DNA from: an uncultured Bacilli bacterium
GTDB taxonomy: Bacteria > Bacillota_I > Bacilli_A > RF39 > UBA660
Direction of reading: 5' to 3'
NCBI GenBank assembly: GCA_944327405.1
Contig: CALVHK010000049.1
Span: 1 to 7,144, forward strand
Length of the DNA stretch: 7,144 nucleotides
Made by a program: the position numbers and the translations under genes. A model generated the notes under the pieces. The model was not told where the DNA came from. It did no database searches and saw only the letters and a list, made by a program, of their open reading frames with translations. Positions 1 through 5,652 of the stretch are shown in pieces; within the stretch, counting starts at the first letter, position 1, and every line of letters begins with the position of its first letter.

Positions 1-58
1 GGCAAACCGTTATTTTACTAATTGTAGACCTTGTTAAAACTAATGACATTTTCTTAAG

Positions 59-88
59 TTGACAGCATTGGGGGGGGGGCAATTTAGA
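59..88 (+). promoter_or_regulatory. Candidate phase-variable promoter of the leucine-rich-repeat surface gene
   Basis: A perfect TTGACA -35 box at 59-64 is followed by a spacer containing ten consecutive G (70-79) and then AT-rich sequence. The best -10 at the normal distance is weak: TTTAGA at 83-88, 18-base spacer, 3 of 6 matches. TAGAAA at 85-90 is an alternative with a 20-base spacer. Because the G run lies in the spacer, gain or loss of one or two G would change the -35/-10 distance and promoter strength. A second, weaker possibility is TATAAC at 140-145, which has no good -35. The -35 and the G run are seen directly; promoter activity and switching are inferred. Confidence 0.45.
70..79. 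repeat. Homopolymer tract of ten G
   Basis: Ten uninterrupted G in a sequence that is otherwise about 30% GC or lower. Runs of this length mutate by slipped-strand mispairing and are rarely kept outside contingency loci. It lies about 106 bases before the start codon of a surface protein. A sequencing or assembly error in tract length is possible. Confidence 0.9.
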
Positions 89-185
89 AAAATAAAGGAA
101 ATACTCTTCATTGATGACACATAAATACGATGTTTGTATTATAACAAAATAAAAAAATAGGAAATAATAGCAATGAGGAGTAAAT

Positions 186-2039
186 ATGAAAAAGAAAAAA
201 ATAATAATTTTAATTATTGCAATAATTGGTCTTTTATTAATAGCAACAGGAGTAACCTATGCTTTTTTAAATATTAATTTTGAAGGAACCAAGGTAAATA
301 GTTTATATGTTCCAAGCATTAGTTTAACTTATAGTGAAAGTGGTAATGCTTTAACTATTGATACTAGAGTCAATAATGATAATGAAGGTAAAGAATTGCC
401 TTATTTTGAATTCAGTGTCAGCGGCGAGTCTGAAGTAGATTATCCTTTGGATTATTATATTTACCTAACCGAGGAAGAAAGTAGTTTAACTAGAGATCAG
501 ATTAAATTTTATTTAACAAAAGTTGAAAATAATTCAGAAACTCAAGCACTAGAACCAACTTTGGGCAGTAATTTAAAGAATTATGGCACAAATGAAAATG
601 ATCTTTTCTTATATAAAGCAAGTTTTGATTTCACCGAGGAGAATAATACTTTTAGTGACACTTATCGCTTGCGAGGCTGGATCAGTCATGATGTTAAAAT
701 TGAAGTGGATCCAGATATTAATTTTAGTGATGGAACCCAAGATATTACTATTAATAGTTTAAGCTATAAATTTAAAGTCAATGTTTCAACTACAAGTATG
801 GATAGTTATTGTTATGGGTTCGATAAAAGTACAGGAACAATTACCAATTACTATTGTTATCCTGGAAACAGTTATGGCTATGAGAACATTAGTGATCTTG
901 AGATTCCAAGTAACATTGACGGTGTAAGAGTAACAACGATAGGGAGTGCTTTTATTAATAAAAGCTTAACAAGCGTCACAATTCCTGAGACGGTTACCAA
1001 TATTACTGTTGGTGCATTTAGAAATAATAGGATAAATTCACTTGTTATTCCTTCAAGCGTTACTAGTATTGGCCCATATGCTTTCAACAACAATCAATTG
1101 CCTGATGACGAAGCTTTTATTTATGCAAGAGGAAGTGACGGAAGTGAAGATAAAACAAATATCGTAAGTTATGCCGGAGCAAAACGCGAGAATGTTATAA
1201 TCCCTGAAGGAGTTACTACTATCTCTCATGCTGCTTTCGTTAATTGTAGCTTAACGGAAGTTACTTTACCATCAACCTTACAAACTATTTCTAGTCGTGC
1301 TTTTATGAGTAATAATTTAACTCATATTGACATACCAGATTCTGTAACAAGTTTAAGTGGTAATGCTTTTAACGATAACATGTTAGCGGACGAAGATGCT
1401 TTCATTTATGCAAGGAAATCTGGTGGTGGCGAAGATAGGACAATTATAATTGGTTATGGTGGTGCCAATAAAGATAATGTTATAGTTCCTGAAGGAGTTT
1501 TAAGAATAGCTATTAGTGCCTTTGTATCGTGCCAAATAAATTCTATTACTTTACCGGAAGGTTTAGAAAGAATTGATGATGGAGCATTTGAAGCTAACAA
1601 TTTAACCGAGTTAAACATCCCAAATACAGTAACCTACATAGGAAATGGAGCAATAAACAATAATTATTTTCCCGAGGAAACAGCCTATCTTTTTGCAAGA
1701 AATAGTGACGGCACTATTGATGAGACAACCTTAGTTTCCTATGGCGGGAACCAAGAAGTAGTTAATATACCGAATACAATAAAAACCATTAAAACATATG
1801 CAATTAATGATGGTACACGAAGTTCTGTCAAGACAATTGTTGTGCCAGAAAGTGTAGAAATAATTGAAAATGGTGCTTTTAGTAAGTCTCTATACAACAA
1901 TACCTCCCTTACAACAATAGTTAATCAAACGGGAAAAAGCTTTAATTGGGGTCTAATAATCAATAATGTCAGTGGTTATAACTTTGTTACTGGAACTGTC
2001 ATTAATAGTCTTGGCAACATAGAAGTAGTTAGTCAATAA
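186..2039 (+). CDS. BspA-like leucine-rich-repeat surface protein with TasA/camelysin-like N-terminal domain
   Basis: Predicted 617-residue exported protein. Residues 1-27 form a lysine-rich start and one hydrophobic segment ending in GVTYAF, resembling the signal region of SipW-dependent TasA/camelysin-type proteins; it may be cleaved or stay as an anchor. Residues about 30-205 look like a beta-sandwich domain, with the motif YRLRGWIS near its end. A cysteine pair (C209, C224) precedes about 360 residues of LRR_5 (BspA/Treponema type) repeats with the recurring pattern IPxxVTxIGxxAFxxN. Within these, a 95-residue module beginning xDEAFIYAR recurs. The C-terminus (about 585-617) matches the usual cap of such proteins (FNWG, FVTGTV). 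There is no LPXTG motif or C-terminal membrane segment. A GAGGAG ribosome site at 175-180 supports the ATG at 186. It is a single-gene unit ending at a hairpin terminator. A role in adhesion or host interaction is likely by family but not shown here. Confidence 0.9.
   Translation: MKKKKIIILIIAIIGLLLIATGVTYAFLNINFEGTKVNSLYVPSISLTYSESGNALTIDTRVNNDNEGKELPYFEFSVSGESEVDYPLDYYIYLTEEESSLTRDQIKFYLTKVENNSETQALEPTLGSNLKNYGTNENDLFLYKASFDFTEENNTFSDTYRLRGWISHDVKIEVDPDINFSDGTQDITINSLSYKFKVNVSTTSMDSYCYGFDKSTGTITNYYCYPGNSYGYENISDLEIPSNIDGVRVTTIGSAFINKSLTSVTIPETVTNITVGAFRNNRINSLVIPSSVTSIGPYAFNNNQLPDDEAFIYARGSDGSEDKTNIVSYAGAKRENVIIPEGVTTISHAAFVNCSLTEVTLPSTLQTISSRAFMSNNLTHIDIPDSVTSLSGNAFNDNMLADEDAFIYARKSGGGEDRTIIIGYGGANKDNVIVPEGVLRIAISAFVSCQINSITLPEGLERIDDGAFEANNLTELNIPNTVTYIGNGAINNNYFPEETAYLFARNSDGTIDETTLVSYGGNQEVVNIPNTIKTIKTYAINDGTRSSVKTIVVPESVEIIENGAFSKSLYNNTSLTTIVNQTGKSFNWGLIINNVSGYNFVTGTVINSLGNIEVVSQ
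1101..1799 (+). repeat. Tandem 95-residue (285-base) modules inside the LRR protein
   Basis: The segment PDDEAFIYAR starts at residue 306, ADEDAFIYAR at residue 401 and PEETAYLFAR at residue 496, an exact spacing of 95 residues (285 bases) each time. Each is followed by a glycine/aspartate-rich turn, a SYGG-like segment, VIxPEGV, and then two or three LRR_5 units ending in AFxxN. Modules one and two are complete; the third diverges after the PNTIKTIKTYA part (about base 1799). The copies differ at many positions, so the duplication is old or under diversifying selection. Confidence 0.8.
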
Positions 2040-2083
2040 TATGAATTTTATTTAGAATAGCATAACTATAAAAAGATAAAATT

Positions 2084-2119
2084 AAAACGTTTAAGATGTG
2101 AATGACTTAAACGTTTTTT
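2084..2119 (+). terminator. Intrinsic terminator of the LRR protein gene
   Basis: A 12-base perfect stem (2084-2095 with 2106-2117, AAAACGTTTAAG and its complement), a 10-base loop and a run of T to 2119 begin 45 bases after the stop codon. The A run on the 5' side means it could also work in the opposite direction for the antitoxin gene on the - strand. Confidence 0.85.
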
Positions 2120-2221
2120 ATATATTGAATATAAATATTTGCCCATATTTTGAGTTTTTGTCTTTTCTTGCGTGACCTCCAAAAATTTAGTACTTTCTTC
2201 AGATTATTTTATAATATGCTC

Positions 2222-2494
2222 TTATCTTATAATTTTATTAATACTATCTATTATTTCCTCTTTAGAGTATCTTTTAGAAGTATTATTCATTTCTGATTCT
2301 GCTTCTTGTAATTTATCATAAACAGTGTCATCAAAAGTTTTTGAACGTACTTCAAATGGCAATTTTTGTTCTCTTAAAACTGCTTTAATAAACATATTAA
2401 TTGCAGTTGAAACATTCATACCAACATTGTCGCAAAATTTTTCAAAATTTTTCTTATCATTTGCATCGACTCGAACATTTAAATTTGTCTCCAT
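2222..2494 (-). CDS. RelB/DinJ-family type II antitoxin, apparently without its toxin
   Basis: A 90-residue protein. The N-terminal half is a ribbon-helix-helix DNA-binding domain of the RelB/DinJ type: NLNVRVDAN forms the strand, then KKNFEKFCDNVGMNVSTAINMFI forms the two helices, with the family signature StAinmFikavlreqklPFEV (residues about 29-50). The C-terminal part is charged and would wrap the toxin. Such proteins neutralise RelE/YafQ-like mRNA interferases and repress their own promoter. GGAGG at 2501-2505, six bases before the ATG, fixes the start. No RelE/YafQ-like frame follows: the about 100 bases between its stop and the LRR terminator encode nothing longer than about 26 codons. 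It is therefore a solitary antitoxin, either left after toxin loss or serving as an independent regulator or anti-toxin. Family confidence is high; role is uncertain. Confidence 0.9.
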   Translation of the reverse strand: METNLNVRVDANDKKNFEKFCDNVGMNVSTAINMFIKAVLREQKLPFEVRSKTFDDTVYDKLQEAESEMNNTSKRYSKEEIIDSINKIIR

Positions 2495-2517
2495 AATATT
2501 CCTCCATTTCTATAAAA

Positions 2518-2550
2518 ATTATAAACCATAATTATGCCAATACACTGTGT
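2518..2550 (-). promoter_or_regulatory. Probable promoter and operator of the antitoxin gene
   Basis: On the - strand a perfect TATAAT (2523-2518) lies about 24 bases upstream of the start codon. No good -35 is present at the usual distance. Instead, that position carries the 9-base palindrome ACACTGTGT (2542-2550). A small palindrome over the -35 fits autorepression by the ribbon-helix-helix protein, but the operator role is inferred from position only. Confidence 0.4.
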
Positions 2551-2838
2551 TATAATAAAGACATATATTATTGTTAATGTGTTACATATTTGCTTATTTA
2601 ACTTTGCTTTCTTTGATTCCTTTATTTAAATATATACCTTTTATTTTTAACAAATATTCCATAAAGCATCATTTATAGAGCGCTATCTATTATAATTTAA
2701 CAATTTATCAATAAAAACCAGACGAAATATAGTTACAATTTATTTTATAGAATTATGCTAGAATATATGAAACTAATAATTATGGAAGATTTAAATATTA
2801 AAGGAATGTATTAGCATTATTCGATAACAAACTCTCTA

Positions 2839-2890
2839 ACTAGCATTCTTTTTGCAAAAATAAAATGAGTCTTAGAGTACAAATGCTAGT
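2839..2890. repeat. Inverted repeat ACTAGCATT / AATGCTAGT
   Basis: Nine-base perfect arms at 2839-2847 and 2882-2890 with a 34-base interior. An overlapping alternative pairing exists (CTCTAA at 2834-2839 with TTAGAG at 2872-2877). The core TAGCAT/ATGCTA also occurs at 2755-2760 and 2812-2817, giving four copies in about 135 bases in both orientations. Confidence 0.55.
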
Positions 2891-2979
2891 GTAAAATAAT
2901 ATGAGAAGTTTAGTTTAAGGCAAACAAAAAAGTAGGATGGTGGCCATCCGAAACTAGTGTATGAATAGGCTATAGGAGT

Positions 2980-3028
2980 AAATGAAGTAGACAATCCTTG
3001 GTGGGACTAAGGATTGTCTACTTTATTT
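2980..3028 (-). terminator. Hairpin at the end of the four-gene operon
   Basis: A perfect 13-base stem (2987-2999 with 3009-3021) extends with A-T and one G-T pair to 2980/3028. Its one arm contains the last codons of the S51-like gene (Val-Asp-Asn-Pro) and touches the TAG stop at 3007-3009. Downstream on the - strand the T run is interrupted (TTCATTTAC), and on the + strand it reads CTTTATTTGG. It could thus stop transcription in either direction, moderately well. It may also protect the 3' end of the mRNA. Confidence 0.65.
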
Positions 3029-3699
3029 GGATTAAACTCTTTAACATTACCAAATATTTCTATTTTTTTATTTTTTCTATTATAGATTAATGCTCCATCA
3101 TCAAATATTGCGTATACTTTTTTATGAGTGTCATTAGAAACTTTTTGTAATGAATCTAAATATCTTTTATTATTTATTGTATGTACATCTATATAAAACG
3201 GATCATCTAATATTCCAAATCCATCATAAAAGGCAAAATATTTATAAAAATTATTTTTTGCTGTAATAAAATATCTTTTTAATTGTAGTTCGGCTCCAGC
3301 GCTTTCTCCAATTATTAATCTATCAAAATGTTTTATATCATAAAATATCTCAGTATCATGAAGTACTTTTCTAAAGAACATTTCTGGATTACCGCCAGGT
3401 AATAATAATATGTTAGAATTTTTAATAATATTTTTTAGCTTTTCCTTAGAGTCACTATAACAATTACATATAGTAATGTTACTTTCTTCTATACCAATTT
3501 TTTTAAGTTCATTTATATATCTATTATATCTTCTTTCACCTTTTTTAAAAAAATCGTTATCTAATTTATCAGCATCTATTTCAACTGGAAACGCCCAAGG
3601 TAATATTGCTACTTTAGGATTGCTAGGCAATATTTCTAACATTTTATTTTTAACCATATCCATTCCTAGTTCTATTCTACTAAATAATATACTATACAT
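3007..3699 (-). CDS. Peptidase S51 / class I glutamine-amidotransferase-like hydrolase
   Basis: A 230-residue cytoplasmic protein, the usual size for peptidase E-like enzymes. It has a Rossmann-like core with ILLLPGGNP (97-105) and the nucleophile elbow IIGESAGA (129-136), making Ser133 the likely nucleophile. A probable catalytic His173 lies in IDVHTI, after the YDGFGI segment, as in the family (PepE uses Ser, His and an acidic residue). S51 enzymes cleave peptides with acidic residues (dipeptidase E, cyanophycinase). This sequence is divergent, so the substrate cannot be named; an amide or ester bond made by the other operon products is a reasonable guess. AAGGAG at 3708-3713, inside the last codons of the RlmN-like gene, fixes the ATG at 3699; the gap between the genes is 4 bases. 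It is the last gene of the operon and its stop lies in the terminal hairpin. Confidence 0.85.
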   Translation of the reverse strand: MYSILFSRIELGMDMVKNKMLEILPSNPKVAILPWAFPVEIDADKLDNDFFKKGERRYNRYINELKKIGIEESNITICNCYSDSKEKLKNIIKNSNILLLPGGNPEMFFRKVLHDTEIFYDIKHFDRLIIGESAGAELQLKRYFITAKNNFYKYFAFYDGFGILDDPFYIDVHTINNKRYLDSLQKVSNDTHKKVYAIFDDGALIYNRKNKKIEIFGNVKEFNPNKVDNP

Positions 3700-3703
3700 A
3701 ATA

Positions 3704-4552
3704 TTATCTCCTTATCAATTTTTTAGCAGCCATTTGCCCACAGCCAACATCTATTTTATCTCCTAAACTTTCAAATTTAGAATTATGAATATTTCTTTCA
3801 TCTAATAATCTATGTAACATTAAATATCTATCTTCAGTAGATTTTTCAAATATTCCACCTTCGATTGTATTATAACAACTAATTTTTAATCTATCATCAT
3901 CTTCTAAAAAATCGAGTAATTCATAAAAATCTTTATCTGAATCATTAAAATTTTTTAATAATACATAGTTAAATTCAGCTTTATGAATACTATATTTTTT
4001 ATAATAATTCATTGCTTTTCTTAATTCTACAAATGAAGAATGAGATGATATCAATTTTTTTCTTTTTATATCGTTAGGTGCATGTAACGAGATGGTTAAT
4101 TTAAATTGGTTAACTTTATTAAAATCTTCAGTTAATTTAACTATATCATCTGGATGTGGTAGAGTTGTAGCAAGCGCAAAATATATTCTTTCACAATTTG
4201 CTGCTAATTTTTGTATTGTAGCTAAAACATTATCATAATTTAACATTGGCTCTCCAACCCCCATAAAACTACAGCACAAATTATCATATTTGTTTAATAA
4301 TTTAAATTCTTCGATGATATTTTCAATTTCATCTAATATTTCTTGTTTGTTTAAGTTTCTATGATAATTTTTATTTATCCCATTATAGCACATTTGACAT
4401 GATATAGGGCACCCAATCTGACATGAAACGCATAAGTGACATGTGTTTCCATCATCAAAAACTCCTGTTTCAATTACAAAATTATCGTCGGTTGCTTGTA
4501 AAACTTTAGCTGATAACTTATCTTCACTAAAAACTTTATCTATTATTTTCAT
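3704..4552 (-). CDS. Short RlmN-like radical SAM enzyme lacking the N-terminal domain
   Basis: A 282-residue protein clearly related to RlmN/Cfr, which methylate C2 or C8 of adenine in rRNA or tRNA. Cluster cysteines C48, C52 and C55 lie in GCPISCQMC. C41 (CVSCQIGC) and C271 (DVGCGQM) match the two extra cysteines essential for RlmN chemistry (C118 and C355 in E. coli). Other RlmN landmarks are MGVGEPMLN (97-105), TISLHAPND (153-161) and YVLLKNFNDSD (196-206). Canonical RlmN is about 340-380 residues; the missing part is the N-terminal helical RNA-binding domain, and only about 40 residues precede the first conserved Cys. The catalytic core seems active, but target choice must differ from housekeeping RlmN. 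The start overlaps the previous stop (ATGA), with AAGGAAGG just upstream. Family call is firm; the substrate is unknown. Confidence 0.9.
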   Translation of the reverse strand: MKIIDKVFSEDKLSAKVLQATDDNFVIETGVFDDGNTCHLCVSCQIGCPISCQMCYNGINKNYHRNLNKQEILDEIENIIEEFKLLNKYDNLCCSFMGVGEPMLNYDNVLATIQKLAANCERIYFALATTLPHPDDIVKLTEDFNKVNQFKLTISLHAPNDIKRKKLISSHSSFVELRKAMNYYKKYSIHKAEFNYVLLKNFNDSDKDFYELLDFLEDDDRLKISCYNTIEGGIFEKSTEDRYLMLHRLLDERNIHNSKFESLGDKIDVGCGQMAAKKLIRR

Positions 4553-5637
4553 AATCTACCTTCCTTATATAGTTTTTTCATTTCTTTAATATTGTTTTGC
4601 ATGTTACTTTTTTCATTTAATATTTTAAATATCAATTCATCTAATGGGAAGTCACTTTCTAATAATCCCTTGGAAGAAAGTAACATAGCTTTATAAAGGT
4701 TCCTTAACTTAGTTTCACTAATATTATTTAAATATGTAGCATTTGTGGAAGACCACTTACAATTCTTGTTTTGCCATCTAAGATTATATAGTAACAATAA
4801 TTGCTTATATTCTTTTAATGTTCTTAACTCATATTGCCTTTTAGCTTCTTTTAAATCTACATTCAAATATGGGTTAGCAATAAATGTTAGTTTTTTATTG
4901 GACGTTTTATTAGCTAAGCAATTCATCAAAAACATCAAAAACAATTGATGATTACTTGCAATATAAATTTGCTTAGGATTATCATACAGTTTAAAATAAT
5001 TACTCCAAATAAAATCTACATCTATATTAAAAGAGCCAAATAGGGTATCTATAACATATCCAGTATTTCTATTTTTTGAAACTAAAATATCAGAATTACT
5101 AAACGTACGAGAAAATGAATTTATTTCTTTCTTTAAATATGGTGGACATATAGAAATTTTGTTTGTTTCATCTTTTAGTTCAAACACTAAAGATTTTTCT
5201 ATATATGTGGAACATACTCTGTTACAGTAATTGCATATGATTTTGCCATCCTCTAATCTATATATTTTACCATTGTCAATTGATGATGGAATCATGTCCA
5301 CTCTTCCACATTCACATCTTATTTTTTCTTTTTGCTTTATTTTCAAAAATCCATCATGATACATTTTATCTATTATTTCTAATAATTCAATACCGTGCTC
5401 TTTATCCACAAATATTGAATCATATTCTATTTCTGATTCGTTAATAACATTTAAATAATGATTTAATTCAGCATTTTTTTGTTTATAACTATGAATTATA
5501 TTAAATCCAATATTTCTTTGTGAATCAAATACATCTCCAATAAAATTCATTATAGTCGGTGATAAGAGCATCCCAATATTGATTTCTTTTTGTGGCTTTA
5601 TTGGTAATGTTGATATTAAAAAATCTTTACTTGTCAA
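4549..5637 (-). CDS. Class I aminoacyl-tRNA-synthetase-like protein with degenerate active-site motifs
   Basis: Predicted 362 residues from a TTG start at 5637-5635. The order of segments follows the MetRS-like class I core. There is an N-terminal strand and loop (IGMLLSPTIMNFIGDVFDSQ, residues 21-40) where HIGH would lie, then a segment ending HGIELLEIIDKMYHDGFLKI (81-100). Next comes a zinc knuckle (C108, C110, C135, C138, with C142 nearby), then a SKNRNTGYV/FIWSNY region (187-213). A second half-Rossmann segment (KQIYIASNHQLFLMFL, 222-237, then TFIANPYLN) matches the part before KMSKS. HIGH is not conserved and no KMSKS is visible; the C-terminal about 90 residues are helical and short for an anticodon-binding domain. 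It is therefore not a housekeeping synthetase. It may bind tRNA, an aminoacyl-adenylate or another nucleotide. An ATG at 5667 would add ten residues but has no ribosome site. The class call is by motif order, so moderately sure. Confidence 0.7.
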   Translation of the reverse strand: MTSKDFLISTLPIKPQKEINIGMLLSPTIMNFIGDVFDSQRNIGFNIIHSYKQKNAELNHYLNVINESEIEYDSIFVDKEHGIELLEIIDKMYHDGFLKIKQKEKIRCECGRVDMIPSSIDNGKIYRLEDGKIICNYCNRVCSTYIEKSLVFELKDETNKISICPPYLKKEINSFSRTFSNSDILVSKNRNTGYVIDTLFGSFNIDVDFIWSNYFKLYDNPKQIYIASNHQLFLMFLMNCLANKTSNKKLTFIANPYLNVDLKEAKRQYELRTLKEYKQLLLLYNLRWQNKNCKWSSTNATYLNNISETKLRNLYKAMLLSSKGLLESDFPLDELIFKILNEKSNMQNNIKEMKKLYKEGRL

Positions 5638-5652
5638 GTTTAAAACCTCCTT
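5635..5652 (-). promoter_or_regulatory. Ribosome binding site that decides a TTG start
   Basis: On the - strand a perfect AAGGAGG (5652-5646) lies eight bases before TTG (5637-5635). This Shine-Dalgarno sequence sits inside the last codons of the nucleotidyltransferase gene, whose TAA (5642-5640) ends two bases before the TTG. The upstream in-frame ATG at 5667 would place the ribosome site inside its own coding region and has no site of its own. Confidence 0.8.

Larger units (their letters stand above)
2755..3028 (+). ncRNA. Candidate structured RNA in the intergenic region (speculative)
   Basis: The stretch 2525-3006 contains no credible gene; the best small frame is about 15 codons at 2767. 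It does contain an extended -10-like site TGCTAGAAT (2756-2764), a 9-base stem (2839-2847 with 2882-2890), a GGATGG/CCATCC hairpin (2935-2949) and the strong hairpin at 2980-3028. Read on the + strand, a transcript from about 2770 to 3028 would be about 260 bases long and end in a hairpin followed by TTTATTT. No known RNA family is recognised. It may be plain intergenic sequence. Confidence 0.2.

Noticed and set aside
1..58. End of an upstream + strand gene (open frame from base 3 to the TGA at 59-61)
   Set aside because: About 19 codons with no recognisable family; two other frames stop early as well, so it cannot be supported, though a partial gene is possible.
878..1093. Open frame on the - strand inside the LRR gene (71 codons)
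   Set aside because: It is antisense to a clear coding gene with conserved LRR pattern, has no ribosome site, and its hydrophobic composition mirrors the repeats.
2120..2221. Possible RelE/YafQ toxin or remnant downstream of the antitoxin
   Set aside because: Only a frame of about 26 codons exists on the - strand, and it runs into the LRR terminator; no toxin motif is visible.
2325..2531. + strand frame antisense to the antitoxin (68 codons)
   Set aside because: It shadows a well-supported RelB/DinJ gene and lacks a ribosome site or recognisable motifs.
2551..2990. CRISPR array or insertion-sequence ends
   Set aside because: The TAGCAT/ATGCTA copies are short, irregularly spaced and in mixed orientation; there is no transposase frame and no regular repeat-spacer pattern.
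2935..3021. T-box riboswitch, suggested by two GGTGG motifs near hairpins and by the aaRS-like gene
   Set aside because: The full T-box sequence is absent and the motifs are on the + strand, where no downstream gene exists; the aaRS-like gene is on the other strand and upstream.
3476..3766. + strand hydrophobic frame antisense to the S51-like and RlmN-like genes
   Set aside because: The hydrophobicity comes from the AT-rich complement of lysine- and asparagine-rich codons; the - strand genes carry family motifs.
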